Shown here: piece after piece, positions 49,006-59,257 of the stretch
Numbering within the stretch: the first letter of the stretch is position 1
Layout: each line of letters starts with the position of its first letter
Assembly (NCBI RefSeq): GCF_020171805.1
Contig: NZ_JAIVAF010000001.1
Location: 1,054,001-1,118,000, forward strand
Direction: 5' to 3'
DNA from: Guptibacillus algicola
GTDB lineage: Bacteria > Bacillota > Bacilli > Bacillales > Guptibacillaceae
DNA length: 64,000 nucleotides
The notes under the pieces: generated by a model
What the model saw: only the letters and a program-made list of their open reading frames with translations
Database searches by the model: none
What the model was told of the DNA's origin: nothing
Translations under genes and position numbers: made by a program

Positions 49006-50034
49006 TTAAAGGGAAAATCCCTCTAGTAACGCTTTTGCTGCTCCCTCATCAGTGACGAGGGTGCTTTGAATACCAGTTTTCAGATAAGCTTCAATCGCAT
49101 TTGCTTTTGAATGGCCACCTGCAACTGCAATAACCAGTTCACTTCGTTCTAAATCTTCTAGCTGTAATCCAATGGTCTTCACCTTGTGTACAACGTCTCC
49201 GGATTGGTTGAAGTAATATCCAAACGCCTCCGCAACAGCTTGGTTTTCTTCGATTTTCTCTAAAACCTCAGTTGTTGATTTACGCCGCACAGCCATTGTT
49301 TTAGCATCTCCAATCCCATGAACCACAATACTGGCAGATTTGATAATTTCAAGGATTTCCTTGACGCCTGGTTCTTCGATTAATGATTGGTATGCTTCTT
49401 CACTAAGCTGATCTGGAACGTGAAGCAAACGATAATCTGTATGGGCTTTTCGTGCCATCTTCGCGCAAATCGTGTTAGCCTGGTTTTCAACCTGTTCACC
49501 TAGACCACCACGTGCCGGTACAAATAGTGTTCCATCCGTATCTTGCGAGGGAATCATCATATCAGCAACACTCGCGAGCGTGGTACCGCCAGTAACAGCT
49601 ATTACCTTACTTTGAAGCTGAAACCTTTTGAGGCGTCCCACTGCGGCTCTGCCCATTTCTTTCTTTACCCAGGGAGTAACATCGCTATCACCGGGTACAA
49701 TAAGTACTTCTGGAATACCAAGTTTGTCTTTCAACCGTTCTTCCAGATTATCTAGACCAGAAACTTCGTTCATAACAGGTTCGAGCTCCATTAATAGTTG
49801 CTCACCTTCCTCAGTTAGCTGCATGCCTTGAATCGACATGTCGATCAAACCTTGATCTTTCAGGAAAGTCACTTCACTCCTAAGAACTCTTTCTGTTATA
49901 TCCAGACTGTTCGCGAGACTTCTGCGTCCAATAGGTTGCGTGAGTCTCAGCTGCCTGAGAACACGATAACGCTTGTTCATGACTTCTAGAAGGTCTGGCA
50001 ATAATTTTTGTTGAAGTGCGAGTAATGAGCGCAT
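49006..50034 (-). CDS. cggR: Central glycolytic genes regulator CggR, 342 aa
   Basis: SorC-family repressor. An N-terminal HTH (LLPDLLEVMNKRYRVLRQL, IGRRSLANSLDITERVLRSEV) and a C-terminal sugar-phosphate-binding domain (VIAVTGGTTLASVADMM, VIAVAGGHSKANAIEAYL). It responds to fructose-1,6-bisphosphate in B. subtilis. Its operator is found just upstream at 50071-50106, so it represses its own operon. Confidence 0.97.
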   Translation of the reverse strand: MRSLLALQQKLLPDLLEVMNKRYRVLRQLRLTQPIGRRSLANSLDITERVLRSEVTFLKDQGLIDMSIQGMQLTEEGEQLLMELEPVMNEVSGLDNLEERLKDKLGIPEVLIVPGDSDVTPWVKKEMGRAAVGRLKRFQLQSKVIAVTGGTTLASVADMMIPSQDTDGTLFVPARGGLGEQVENQANTICAKMARKAHTDYRLLHVPDQLSEEAYQSLIEEPGVKEILEIIKSASIVVHGIGDAKTMAVRRKSTTEVLEKIEENQAVAEAFGYYFNQSGDVVHKVKTIGLQLEDLERSELVIAVAGGHSKANAIEAYLKTGIQSTLVTDEGAAKALLEGFSL

Positions 50035-50070
50035 TGTTCGTCTCCCCTGCAGTTCTTTTTATCTTCATGA

Positions 50071-50106
50071 GACGTATTATGTCCCGGTTAGACATTTTCA
50101 GTCCCA
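50071..50106 (-). promoter_or_regulatory. CggR operator
   Basis: Minus strand: TGGGAC-N6-TGTC-N4-CGGGAC-N6-CGTC, nearly exact to the B. subtilis CggR direct-repeat operator CGGGACN6TGTCN4CGGGACN6TGTC. It lies between the promoter and cggR. Confidence 0.88.
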
Positions 50107-50139
50107 CCTGAATCAAAAAAAGAACGTCTTACAATTTTC

Positions 50140-50168
50140 ATTGTAGCAGTTGCCAACTGCATGGGCAA
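50140..50168 (-). promoter_or_regulatory. cggR-gapA operon promoter
   Basis: -35 TTGCCC (50163-50168), 17-base spacer, -10 TACAAT (50140-50145). The -35 region sits in a 23-bp inverted repeat AGTTGCC-N9-GGCAACT (50148-50170). Confidence 0.65.
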
Positions 50169-50187
50169 CTATGTTATACTGAAAATT

Positions 50188-50424
50188 TTAAAGTAAGCGT
50201 TTTCTTACGTTATTCCTTGAAACTCGACCATAATCAATGATTTCCCCGTCTACTTCAACGACCGGAATCATCACCATAAACTTCTCGAGCAATGCTTCGT
50301 CCTGATAAATATCAACCGTTTCGATCGTGAAATCTACTTCGGTTTGAAGATCCTCAAGAATCGCATAAGCTTCATCACAAAGAGCGCACGTCTCTTTCGT
50401 GTATAACATTACCGTTTTACTCAT
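50188..50424 (-). CDS. Glutaredoxin-family protein, 78 aa
   Basis: Thioredoxin fold of minimal size with redox motif CALC (residues 12-15) and IPVVEVDGEII with the cis-Pro. ATG at 50422-50424 follows AAAGGGG. It lies between rpoN and cggR, a position kept in many Bacilli. Role unknown; probably thiol redox. Confidence 0.88.
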   Translation of the reverse strand: MSKTVMLYTKETCALCDEAYAILEDLQTEVDFTIETVDIYQDEALLEKFMVMIPVVEVDGEIIDYGRVSRNNVRKRLL

Positions 50425-50475
50425 CACTTAAACCCCTTTCCTACCATCATTCTAACCTTTAACCAAAAGTGAGCG

Positions 50476-50500
50476 CAAAAAACAGCTGCGTTTGCAGCTG
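50476..50500 (-). terminator. Terminator of rpoN
   Basis: CAGCTGC-GTTT-GCAGCTG just past the rpoN stop, then TTTTTTG on minus. Confidence 0.8.
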
Positions 50501-51790
50501 CTATGAAAAACGTTTCCTTCTAGATGAGCCAGGTATACTTAATTCTTCACGATACTTTGCGATCGTTCGTCTCGATACCTTAATCCCTCTTTGTATATGA
50601 AGAGCCTCAACAATTTTCTGATCTGACAGTGGCTTCTTCTTATCTTCTTGTTCGACAAACTCTTTGATCAAGATCTTCACACTAGAGGATGACGTTCCTC
50701 TTTCCGTTTCTCCACCTAGGCGTGACGTGAATAAGTCTTTTAGCGCAAACAACCCTTGAGGTGTTTGAACGTACTTATTCTTAATTGCTCGACTGACTGT
50801 TGATTCATGGACACCTGCCTCAATCGCGACTTCCTTAAGCGTGAATGGTTTTAGTTCGCTAAGCCCAGTTTTAAGAAAGTGGACCTGCCGCCTTATGAAT
50901 ACCTCCATAATGGACCGAAGCGTTTGTTTCCGTTGTTCAATGCTCTTTATCAGCCAATTGACTTGCTTGTATTTCCCTTTAATATAGTGAGCTACTTCGC
51001 CTTTATTGAACGATTGGTATGCATCGCTTATTTTCATAGATGGTAGATCATCATCTAGTAACTTAACCGTGTAGTTCCCGTTAATTTCTTGAATGATGAT
51101 GTCCGGGGAAACGTAATGTGGTTTCTCCGTGTACCACTTTGAACCCGGCCTTGGATCAAGCGTAGCGATAACATCCGAGGCCAATTGTATATCTTCAAGT
51201 TTCACCTCATACTCTTTGGAAAGTTCTCGAAACTTCCTTTGTGCTAGCGCTTTCAAATTTTCTGTTACTAGCTTACGAGCAAGGTTATGAATAGGTGTGG
51301 TGGAGTGTATCTGTAAACATAGACATTCTGCTAAATTGCGGCCACCAATTCCAGGCTCAAGTGATTGGAGAACATGAAGCGCATCTTTAAATTCATGATC
51401 TGTCAATTGAAACTGTGAGATAACCTCTTGATCGCGCGTTCGTAAATACCCAGTTTCATCTATATTATCTATCAAATAATGGATAACGTTTGCTTGATGA
51501 TGAGATAGGTTCAAACATCGCACTTGTTCATGAAGCTCGTCGTTCAAACTTTTCCCTCGCTCTGCTACATAGTCTAGCGGATCAGTGCGTTCTCGCCCGA
51601 ATGCGTTTTTCGAATGAATGCCCACTTCCCATGACGGCGTATGAAGTTCAATAAGAGGATTCTCAAGCGCTTCTTCTTTAATATATTCCATCAACTCTAT
51701 AGTCGAATATTGAAGAATAGCTATAGCCTGACGCAATTGAGTTGTCATTACGAGTTGCGTTGTCTGTTTTTGTACTAATCCTAATTCCAT
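50501..51790 (-). CDS. rpoN: RNA polymerase sigma-54 factor, 429 aa
   Basis: N-terminal Gln-rich activator-contact region (QKQTTQLVMTTQLRQAIAILQYS), core-binding domain, HTH (LKEVAIEAGVHESTVSRAIKNK) and C-terminal RpoN box SRRTIAKYREE (about 405-415). Equivalent to SigL of B. subtilis, also next to the cggR operon. It needs enhancer-binding proteins; none is in the window. Confidence 0.96.
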   Translation of the reverse strand: MELGLVQKQTTQLVMTTQLRQAIAILQYSTIELMEYIKEEALENPLIELHTPSWEVGIHSKNAFGRERTDPLDYVAERGKSLNDELHEQVRCLNLSHHQANVIHYLIDNIDETGYLRTRDQEVISQFQLTDHEFKDALHVLQSLEPGIGGRNLAECLCLQIHSTTPIHNLARKLVTENLKALAQRKFRELSKEYEVKLEDIQLASDVIATLDPRPGSKWYTEKPHYVSPDIIIQEINGNYTVKLLDDDLPSMKISDAYQSFNKGEVAHYIKGKYKQVNWLIKSIEQRKQTLRSIMEVFIRRQVHFLKTGLSELKPFTLKEVAIEAGVHESTVSRAIKNKYVQTPQGLFALKDLFTSRLGGETERGTSSSSVKILIKEFVEQEDKKKPLSDQKIVEALHIQRGIKVSRRTIAKYREELSIPGSSRRKRFS

Positions 51791-51979
51791 CGCAATCCCT
51801 CCACCTTTATCATACTATATTGATTCAGCTTATGGTATGAGGAAAACGATAATGACCTGAATTTTCAATCATTTACGAAGTGATGTGCCTCCTTTTTATT
51901 AAAATGAGCCATATGCCCACTCAATACCCTATTATTCGACATACACTGTTATACAGAGAGAGAAAAGGAGGCAAAAACC

Positions 51980-52267
51980 ATGGATTTAACTGTATATGGT
52001 ATTGCTTTGCTTCCAATCATCATTGGAATTGTCCAACTTTTTAAGGTATTTGGTTTTCCGGCCAGATTTCTTCCATTGCTTTCAGTTGGAGTTGGAATCG
52101 TCATGAGCTATATTTATATTGACCCGGATTTTAAGAAAGCCTTTTTAATTGGACTTTGGCTAGGATTATGCGCTTCTGGTATGCATTCAGGCATAAAGCA
52201 TACGATGAATGGGGCAAGCAAAAAACCAGTTGACCGAGAAGATGACAAGCCAGTTAAGAAGCAGTAA
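51980..52267 (+). CDS. Small holin-like membrane protein, 95 aa
   Basis: Three short hydrophobic helices (ALLPIIIGIVQLFKVFG; LPLLSVGVGIVMSYIYI; AFLIGLWLGLCASGMHSGI) and a charged C-terminal tail. The layout resembles the phage A118 holin (Hol118) family, but no endolysin or phage gene is nearby, so it may be a domesticated holin or just a similar small membrane protein. GAAAAGGAGGCAAAAACC precedes the ATG. Confidence 0.55.
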   Translation: MDLTVYGIALLPIIIGIVQLFKVFGFPARFLPLLSVGVGIVMSYIYIDPDFKKAFLIGLWLGLCASGMHSGIKHTMNGASKKPVDREDDKPVKKQ

Positions 52268-52278
52268 TCTCATTTTCA

Positions 52279-52308
52279 AGAGTGGACAAGGTTCACTCTT
52301 TTTTTTTG
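52279..52308 (+). terminator. Terminator after the holin-like gene
   Basis: AAGAGTG/CACTCTT stem followed by T8. Confidence 0.8.
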
Positions 52309-52559
52309 CCTTCTTTTTCTTCCTCAAGATCCAACCAACTTAGCATCTCCTTTACAACGTTATTCAGTTTGTTGTTAACGACCTGATCTCCGTACACCTT
52401 TTTTGCTTTTTCTATGGTTTCCACTACTATAGGCTCAAACTGAATCAATGGCTCATCTTCTTCTGATTCATTATACAGTTCAACGACCTTCTCAAGTCCC
52501 TCAGTAATATGATCAATCGCATCACTTAAAGCTTTACTTTCTTCACGTTTTACCTTCAA
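52293..52559 (-). CDS. Conserved hypothetical protein, 88 aa
   Basis: Mostly helical and acidic, with EDEPLIQFEPIVVETIEKAKKVYGDQ in the middle and a Lys/Glu-rich tail. The TTG at 52557-52559 follows AGGGG at five bases. I do not recognise a family. It is convergent with the holin-like gene; the stop lies in the shared terminator. Confidence 0.5.
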   Translation of the reverse strand: MKVKREESKALSDAIDHITEGLEKVVELYNESEEDEPLIQFEPIVVETIEKAKKVYGDQVVNNKLNNVVKEMLSWLDLEEEKEGKKKE

Positions 52560-52623
52560 CTAAACCCCTACTTTCAGCGTGTTTATAGCCTTAGTGTTTG
52601 TCACTTTCATCCAAAAAATCACC

Positions 52624-52652
52624 TTGCAAAAAAAAAACCATTCACGTATAAT
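52624..52652 (+). promoter_or_regulatory. tRNA-Arg promoter
   Basis: -35 TTGCAA, 17 bases of which eight are A, -10 TATAAT, about 21 bases before the tRNA. Confidence 0.75.
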
Positions 52653-52672
52653 AATCCTTGCACTTCACATAT

Positions 52673-52751
52673 GCGCCCGTAGCTCAGTAGGATAGAGCGG
52701 TGGTTTCCGGTACCACGTCTGTCGGGGGTTCGAATCCCTCCGGGCGCGCCA
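52673..52751 (+). tRNA. tRNA-Arg (anticodon CCG)
   Basis: Acceptor GCGCCCG/CGGGCGC, D-arm GCTCAGTAGGATAGAGC, anticodon stem GTGGT/ACCAC with loop TTCCGGT (anticodon CCG), T-arm GGGTTCGAATCCC, encoded CCA. A single-gene unit with its own promoter and terminator. Confidence 0.95.
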
Positions 52752-52765
52752 ACTACATAAATGTT

Positions 52766-52796
52766 AGTCCTCTTCCATACGGAAGGGGACTTTTTG
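52766..52796 (+). terminator. Terminator of the tRNA-Arg gene
   Basis: AGTCCTCTTCC-ATAC-GGAAGGGGACT, 11 pairs with one G-U, then TTTTT. Confidence 0.85.
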
Positions 52797-52891
52797 CGTT
52801 ATCAATGTAATTGATTGAGGGAGTTCTTGACGTCTCATTCGTCTCATAGTATTGTAATACCAAACATATGTTCTTATAGGCGGTGAAGATC

Positions 52892-53278
52892 ATGTTCCGA
52901 TTAAGTAAAGAGGAAGCAAGTGCTGTTCGGGATTATTTATTGCTTCCTTATGTCAAAAGGGTACTGGAGCTCGATGCTGCATGGATCAATCACTCTAAGA
53001 TGAAGCTACCACGCCCTTATTTGGAACTGATCAATCAGGCTTTTTCTCTAGCTTCAACAGACCTTAGGGATGCAAAATCAGTTCTCCATAGGCAACACAT
53101 TACTGCTTCAGTTCAAGATACTAAGAAAGATATCGTCATTTACACAGTATATTGTCGCGGATACAACCAAACGTATCGGTATACATCAGTCCAAATAAGA
53201 AACCTAGTCGAGAGAAGGATTGCGGGTTACTTTTTATCTGATCAGCGATTTAAAAAAAGACAGGTTCGTTCTGTTTAA
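52892..53278 (+). CDS. Conserved hypothetical protein, 128 aa
   Basis: No recognised domain. The protein is basic and helical (MFRLSKEEASAVRDYLLLPYVKRVLELD, YTSVQIRNLVERRIAGYFL). The ATG at 52892 follows GGCGGTGAAGATC; a GTG at 52883 lies inside that site. Between tRNA-Arg and clpP. Confidence 0.55.
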   Translation: MFRLSKEEASAVRDYLLLPYVKRVLELDAAWINHSKMKLPRPYLELINQAFSLASTDLRDAKSVLHRQHITASVQDTKKDIVIYTVYCRGYNQTYRYTSVQIRNLVERRIAGYFLSDQRFKKRQVRSV

Positions 53279-53364
53279 AACGATAGTTAGCGGGGAAAAT
53301 GGAGGTATGTAGAAGCATCTTATAAGTAGCTACAAAATAAATGGTTAAAAAGAACAGCACTTTA

Positions 53365-53394
53365 TTTGACCTATATTGACCTTTTCGGTATGAT
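53365..53394 (+). promoter_or_regulatory. clpP promoter with CtsR box
   Basis: -35 TTGACC (53366-53371), 17 bases, -10 TATGAT (53389-53394). TTTGACCTATATTGACCTT overlaps it; on the minus strand it is the tandem heptamer AGGTCAATATAGGTCAAA of the CtsR operator. Confidence 0.82.
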
Positions 53395-53443
53395 GAACCT
53401 ACAGCAACTACATATTTGAATGAATATAAGGGAGGAATTTTTA

Positions 53444-54028
53444 ATGGTATTAATTCCAACGGTTATCGAACAAACAAACCGCGGTGAAAGAGCTTATGAC
53501 ATCTACTCTCGTCTTCTAAAGGACCGCATTATTATGCTTGGAACGGCAATTGACGACAACGTTTCTAACGCAGTCGTAGCACAGCTTCTTTTCCTTGCTG
53601 CAGAAGATCCAGACAAAGATATCTCTCTATACATCAATAGCCCAGGTGGATCAATCACAGCTGGAATGGCGATCTATGATACAATGCAGTTCATCAAACC
53701 AAAGGTTTCTACAATTTGTATCGGAATGGCTGCATCAATGGGAGCATTCCTACTTGCGGCTGGTGAGCCCGGCAAACGTTATGCTCTTCCAAACAGTGAA
53801 GTTATGATTCACCAACCACTAGGTGGTACACAAGGTCAAGCTTCTGATATCGAAATTCACGCGAAGCGTATTATCCAAATGCGCGAGAAGCTTAACAAGA
53901 TCCTTGCAGAACGTACTGGTCAACCTCTAGACACGATCGAACGCGACACTGACCGTGACCGTTTCATGGAAGCAAATGAAGCGAAAGAATACGGCTTGAT
54001 CGACGAAGTTATGGAGAAAAAAGCATAA
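53444..54028 (+). CDS. clpP: ATP-dependent Clp protease proteolytic subunit, 194 aa
   Basis: Catalytic Ser98 (GMAASMGAF) and His123 (MIHQPLGG) are present. ATG at 53444 follows GGGAGGAATTTTTA. The CtsR box over its promoter shows heat/stress control. Forms barrels with ClpX/ClpC and degrades ssrA-tagged proteins. Confidence 0.97.
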   Translation: MVLIPTVIEQTNRGERAYDIYSRLLKDRIIMLGTAIDDNVSNAVVAQLLFLAAEDPDKDISLYINSPGGSITAGMAIYDTMQFIKPKVSTICIGMAASMGAFLLAAGEPGKRYALPNSEVMIHQPLGGTQGQASDIEIHAKRIIQMREKLNKILAERTGQPLDTIERDTDRDRFMEANEAKEYGLIDEVMEKKA

Positions 54029-54030
54029 AT

Positions 54031-54062
54031 AAAAAAAGGTTGCCGTTTCGGCAACCTTTTTT
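54031..54062. terminator. Bidirectional terminator between clpP and crh
   Basis: AAAGGTTGCC-GTTTC-GGCAACCTTT with A- and T-runs on either side. Confidence 0.9.
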
Positions 54063-54064
54063 CT

Positions 54065-54319
54065 TTAATCTTTTTGAATGAACTGAATGAGAGAAGAAAC
54101 AGCGTCTTCTTCATCATTTCCATCGACTGTAATCACCACAGACGAGCCAGAGCCTACTGCTAGACTCATGATCCCCATAATGCTTTTCGCATTTACCTTC
54201 TTACCGTCTTTTTCAAGAAAGATATCCGAATTAAATCGATTTGCCTCTTGTACAAAAAGCGCGGCAGGTCTTGCTTGTAACCCTGTATCTAACGTAACGA
54301 CAACCTCTTTTTGAACCAC
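54065..54319 (-). CDS. crh: Catabolite repression HPr-like protein Crh, 84 aa
   Basis: HPr fold, but the PEP-dependent His15 of HPr is replaced by Gln15 (TGLQARPAAL), while the regulatory Ser46 is kept (NAKSIMGIMSL). That is the definition of Crh, a CcpA co-repressor without sugar transport role. Last gene of the yvcI-rapZ-yvcK-whiA-crh cluster, about 230 bases after whiA with a weak hairpin between. Confidence 0.95.
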   Translation of the reverse strand: MVQKEVVVTLDTGLQARPAALFVQEANRFNSDIFLEKDGKKVNAKSIMGIMSLAVGSGSSVVITVDGNDEEDAVSSLIQFIQKD

Positions 54320-54504
54320 TTTTCCATTCCTCCTTAATTCCTAAATCCTTTATTCCCTTATAAGAAAGCGCTATCTTAAATGACGAAAAAAATAAGTATA
54401 TGTCCTCATTATTCATTTACTATGATCCTACTAACAGGATTCCATTTAAACTGACTTATAAACATCATGAACAGTTATTAGTTAGTTAGAATCAAGGTGT
54501 CGTA

Positions 54505-54545
54505 TAGAAAATCAAGCCCGCACCACTTGCGCAGGCTTTTATTTT
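54505..54545 (-). terminator. Weak hairpin between whiA and crh
   Basis: AAGCCTGCG...TGCGGGCTT with G-U pairs, followed by TTGATTTTC on minus; may attenuate transcription into crh. The rest of the whiA-crh gap is AT-rich and shows no gene. Confidence 0.5.
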
Positions 54546-54552
54546 CTGACAC

Positions 54553-55494
54553 TTATGTTATTGGTTTTCCTGCACGGAGTTTTTCAGCTAACTGGTCGAT
54601 TTTACGAAGTCTATGATTGATTCCAGACTTACTGATCGCTCCCCCAGTTAACATTTCTCCAAGTTCCTTTAGGGTTACATCTTGGTGCTTAACTCTTAAT
54701 TCAGCAATTTCTCTTAATTTATCAGGAAGGATTTCTAATCCAACTTCATTCTGAATAAATCGGATGTTTTCCACCTGTCGGAATGCAGCACCAACTGTTT
54801 TATTTAAATTGGCAGTCTCACAATTTACTATACGGTTAACCGAGTTTCGCATATCTTTCATAATACGGACATCTTCAAAGTACAGTAGCGCCTGGTGAGC
54901 TCCTACTACACTTAAAAACTCTGTGATTTTTTCGCCTTCTTTAATATAGACGATGTATCCTTTTTTTCGCTCAAGCATTTTTGCATTCAGGTCGAACTGA
55001 TTCATTAGCTTACACAACGACTCAGTATGCTCTTCATACATCGAAAATATCTCTAGATGGTAGGAAGTTTCTGGGTGATTAATCGATCCGCCTGCGAGAA
55101 AGGCACCTCTTAAATATGCCCGTTTGCAACATGCTCGCTTTGTAAAATCATTAGGGATCGTTCTCGTAAACATGAACGTATTGTCCATAATTCCGAGGTC
55201 TTCAAGTAAATCTCTCGCTTTAGCAGACACTCGAACAATATAGACATTGTTTTTCTTGAGACGCATCTTCTTACGCACAAGTAATTCCACATCAAAATTG
55301 TATAGTCGTTTGATAAGCGTATAGATTCTTCTTGCAATCGCAGCATGTTCAGTGGGAATATTAAGGATCAATTGTCTGTTTCCAAATGATATGGACCCGT
55401 TCATCCTGATGAGGGCTGCGAGTTCTGACCTCGAGCAACACGGTTTACTTTCGAGCTGTGTTAATTCTTTCTTTGTATCGGCAGCAAATGACAT
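54553..55494 (-). CDS. whiA: DNA-binding protein WhiA, 313 aa
   Basis: N-terminal LAGLIDADG-like fold ([38 protein letters not shown]) and C-terminal HTH ([24 protein letters not shown]). Involved in cell division and chromosome segregation in Bacillus. In the standard order after yvcK. Confidence 0.96.
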   Translation of the reverse strand: MSFAADTKKELTQLESKPCCSRSELAALIRMNGSISFGNRQLILNIPTEHAAIARRIYTLIKRLYNFDVELLVRKKMRLKKNNVYIVRVSAKARDLLEDLGIMDNTFMFTRTIPNDFTKRACCKRAYLRGAFLAGGSINHPETSYHLEIFSMYEEHTESLCKLMNQFDLNAKMLERKKGYIVYIKEGEKITEFLSVVGAHQALLYFEDVRIMKDMRNSVNRIVNCETANLNKTVGAAFRQVENIRFIQNEVGLEILPDKLREIAELRVKHQDVTLKELGEMLTGGAISKSGINHRLRKIDQLAEKLRAGKPIT

Positions 55495-55539
55495 CGCTAT
55501 CCCCCCTTTACCCTGCAGGGGTCCATTGACCCATTGCCA

Positions 55540-56505
55540 TCATTTCTTATTTTCTAATAAAGATAAAAGAATAGAAGATATTTTGATGGCATCGTGACGT
55601 ACATACTTCTCATCATATTGAATAATTTTATCACTGATTACTTCAAAACCAAAGCTCTTTAACCTATTTTCGTCATATTGCACAACTTCTGCCTGCTCTT
55701 TTGCATAACGCTTTGCGTAATAGGGTGGAATCACTTGTTTGTTTACAATAATCGTTTCAATAAGTTTGTGGTCAATGTGATCAATGAGTGCCTGCACATG
55801 GTCACTTGCAGTATAATTTTCAGTTTCACCTTGTTGAGTCATCACATTACATACATACACTTTACGAGCATTTGATTGACTAATTTCATCTGCAATACCA
55901 GGAACAAGTAAGTTCGGCAGTATGCTCGTATAAAGACTGCCTGGTCCAAGTACGATTAAGTCAGCGGTTCGAATCGCCTCCAAAGAATCTGGCAAAGCTT
56001 TTATTCCTGGAGGTGAAAGGAAAACTTTCTTAATCGTCTTATTCGTTTTCGGAATTTGAGATTCACCTTTTACGAACGTTCCATCGCGCATTTCAGCGTG
56101 TAGGACTACACTTTGATTCGAAGCTGGAAGGACTTTTCCTCGCACATTAAGAACGCGACACATCTCCCGAACGCCTTGGACAAAGTCTCCCGTAATGTCC
56201 GTCATAGCAGCTAGCATAAGATTTCCGAGCGAATGACCTGATAACCCATTACCATTTTTGAAACGATGCTGCATTAAGCCCTCTAACAGTGGTTCGACCT
56301 CAGCTAGTGCAGTGATAACGTTTCGCACATCACCAGGTGGAGGGATATCAAACTCATCACGTAAGCGACCAGAGCTCCCCCCATCATCAGCTACTGTGAC
56401 GATTGCCGTAATATCGACTGGGAATGTCTTAAGTCCACGAAGCAATACCGAAAGGCCGGTCCCTCCACCAATTACAACGACCTTCGGAAGATTTGTGTCT
56501 GTCAT
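55540..56505 (-). CDS. yvcK: YvcK/GlmR gluconeogenesis and cell-wall regulator, 321 aa
   Basis: Opening VVVIGGGTGLSVLLRGLK and AIVTVADDGGSSGRLR are the UDP-sugar-binding motifs of the YvcK/CofD-like family. It binds UDP-GlcNAc and controls amino-sugar synthesis. ATG at 56503-56505 is one base after the rapZ stop (TAATATG), so translation is coupled. Confidence 0.95.
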   Translation of the reverse strand: MTDTNLPKVVVIGGGTGLSVLLRGLKTFPVDITAIVTVADDGGSSGRLRDEFDIPPPGDVRNVITALAEVEPLLEGLMQHRFKNGNGLSGHSLGNLMLAAMTDITGDFVQGVREMCRVLNVRGKVLPASNQSVVLHAEMRDGTFVKGESQIPKTNKTIKKVFLSPPGIKALPDSLEAIRTADLIVLGPGSLYTSILPNLLVPGIADEISQSNARKVYVCNVMTQQGETENYTASDHVQALIDHIDHKLIETIIVNKQVIPPYYAKRYAKEQAEVVQYDENRLKSFGFEVISDKIIQYDEKYVRHDAIKISSILLSLLENKK

Positions 56506-56506
56506 A

Positions 56507-57397
56507 TTATTTGTGACCCTTTCCTTTTTCAATATCCCTGTGAGTTATGTTCGTTCGATATTCTGATTCAAAATGATGTCCGATGTGCTCAGCGAAAGCA
56601 ACAGATCGATGCTTTCCTCCAGTACATCCGATACCGATGACAAGCTGACTTTTACCTTCTCTTTTATATTGCGGAAGCATATAAGCCAGCATATCGATCA
56701 GCTTATCCAAAAATGTCTGAGTTTCTTTCCACTTAAATACATAGTTCGATACTTCTTCATCTACTCCTGTTTTCGGACGCAAGTGCTCAACATAATGAGG
56801 ATTTGGTAAGAAACGAATGTCAAAAACGAGATCAGCGTCAATTGGAATTCCGTACTTAAAACCGAAGGACATCACATTCACACCAAAATTTTCTTTTTCA
56901 TTAGAGGAGAAACGATCCATGATTTTTTCTCTTAGCTGAACAGGTTTAATATCACTCGTATCAATGATTTGCTGTGAACGTCCTTTTAGCTCTTCAAGCA
57001 TCTCACGCTCTACTTTTATTCCTTCTAAAGGTAGTCCTTCCGGAGCGAGTGGATGAGATCGTCTCGTCTCTTTGTATCGTCTAACGAGCGCTGAGTCACT
57101 AGAATCAAGATAAAGAATTTCAGCGTCTAATTGAGCATTCGTACGCAGTAAATCTACTGCTTCTAACAGATGCTCAAAGAAATCACCGCCTCTTAAATCC
57201 ATGACTAGAGCTACTTTGTCTAATTTTCCTTCGGAGTTTTCGACCATCTCAACAAATTTCGGTAACAATGCAGGAGGTAGATTATCGATACAGAAATATC
57301 CCATATCTTCAAAACATTGCATCGCAACCGTTTTTCCTGCACCGCTCATTCCAGTAATAATGACCATATGAATTCGTTTATCTATAAGTTCGGCCAT
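56507..57397 (-). CDS. rapZ: RapZ-family nucleotide-binding protein, 296 aa
   Basis: Walker A GMSGAGKT (16-23), [10 protein letters not shown] and [17 protein letters not shown] define RapZ/YvcJ. ATG at 57395-57397 follows GGAGTGGGGAGA. In Gram-negatives it controls GlmS via sRNA; in Bacillus (YvcJ) it affects competence and cell-wall sugar supply. Linked to yvcK. Confidence 0.96.
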   Translation of the reverse strand: MAELIDKRIHMVIITGMSGAGKTVAMQCFEDMGYFCIDNLPPALLPKFVEMVENSEGKLDKVALVMDLRGGDFFEHLLEAVDLLRTNAQLDAEILYLDSSDSALVRRYKETRRSHPLAPEGLPLEGIKVEREMLEELKGRSQQIIDTSDIKPVQLREKIMDRFSSNEKENFGVNVMSFGFKYGIPIDADLVFDIRFLPNPHYVEHLRPKTGVDEEVSNYVFKWKETQTFLDKLIDMLAYMLPQYKREGKSQLVIGIGCTGGKHRSVAFAEHIGHHFESEYRTNITHRDIEKGKGHK

Positions 57398-57449
57398 TCT
57401 CCCCACTCCATTTCTCATTTCTCGGATTATTATATGGCAATTGGACGTA

Positions 57450-57914
57450 TTACGAAGGATCTAGTCGATATGAAAGTAATTTGAAGTCAGGTGTGTAGGT
57501 AAAGGTTCCATATATAATGCCGTGGCCCTTCATCATGTAATCAAGTATATGGTAATCCCCAGGGGCCATCGGTAGTTCACTAACATCCTCTGAGTTTATC
57601 CAAGCTACTTTCCCTTCCGCAGATTGCTCAACGGGCTCTCCATCATATTTAGTGGAGAGGAACGTAAACATCATCCATTCAGATTTAATAACGTCATTCT
57701 CTTTAATAATAAACGTAAAGATTCCCTTTAGCTTAGGATCTTTTAAATAAACACCAGTTTCTTCTCGAAATTCCCTAATCACCGAATCTCGGATCGATTC
57801 TTCTGATTCCATCTTTCCACCAGGTGCAACCCACCAACCACGTCTTGGCTTTTGTAGGAGTAGTACTCGATTATTAGGTTCATCAAATAATATACAGTTT
57901 GTTACACGTTGCAC
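57450..57914 (-). CDS. yvcI: NUDIX hydrolase YvcI-like, 154 aa
   Basis: NUDIX box about 39-61: [11 protein letters not shown]...REFREETG. The start is GTG at 57912-57914, five bases after GAGGTGA, giving [11 protein letters not shown] as in YvcI of B. subtilis. First gene of the operon; possibly a nucleotide-sugar or oxidised-nucleotide hydrolase. Confidence 0.88.
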   Translation of the reverse strand: MQRVTNCILFDEPNNRVLLLQKPRRGWWVAPGGKMESEESIRDSVIREFREETGVYLKDPKLKGIFTFIIKENDVIKSEWMMFTFLSTKYDGEPVEQSAEGKVAWINSEDVSELPMAPGDYHILDYMMKGHGIIYGTFTYTPDFKLLSYRLDPS

Positions 57915-57985
57915 ATTTGTCACCTCAATTCGGCATCTTTTTGTACAGGACTTTCCCATTAAACCGTACAATCATCTAAATTTCT

Positions 57986-58022
57986 AATCATAGTATACTA
58001 TGATTGCTTAGCATGAACAATG
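57986..58022 (-). promoter_or_regulatory. Promoter of the yvcI-rapZ-yvcK-whiA operon with a 20-bp palindrome
   Basis: AATCATAGTA-TACTATGATT (57986-58005) is a perfect 20-bp palindrome. On the minus strand it contains the -10 TATACT, with TTGTTC at 17-base spacing upstream. Likely an operator for an unknown repressor. Confidence 0.6.
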
Positions 58023-58035
58023 TAAGTGGATTATA

Positions 58036-58070
58036 GCAAAAAAAGAGCACGGGCTAAAACATGCCCGTGC
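58036..58070 (-). terminator. Terminator downstream of trxB
   Basis: GCACGGGC/GCCCGTGC stem, then TTTTTTT on minus. It lies 130 bases past the trxB stop; the gap holds no convincing gene. Confidence 0.85.
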
Positions 58071-58200
58071 CAAAAGTAATTATTTAAAAGGGGGTCAAAT
58101 CTATTTACATTGTACCCCATCATTGTTTCATAGCTGTTACAGCAGAATTAAAAGCTAATTACGCCTCGTCGTAACAGGCACCACCCGCATTTTGTCGAAC

Positions 58201-59181
<981 letters not shown>

Positions 59182-59257
59182 TTATATTAATTATTAAAAA
59201 GTAATGTTTCTTATCTAGTATGATAACTGATGATAAAAGGAAAGTCTACCAGGTTGC

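Noticed and set aside
52673-52751. tRNA-Arg as an integration site with an element next to it
   Set aside because: No integrase, direct repeat of the tRNA 3' end or phage genes are seen; the holin-like gene stands alone.
58161-58200. In-frame extension after the trxB stop (GGACYDEA)
   Set aside because: Thirteen codons in frame after TAA could be read-through, but without conservation data this is most likely chance, and TrxB is full length without it.
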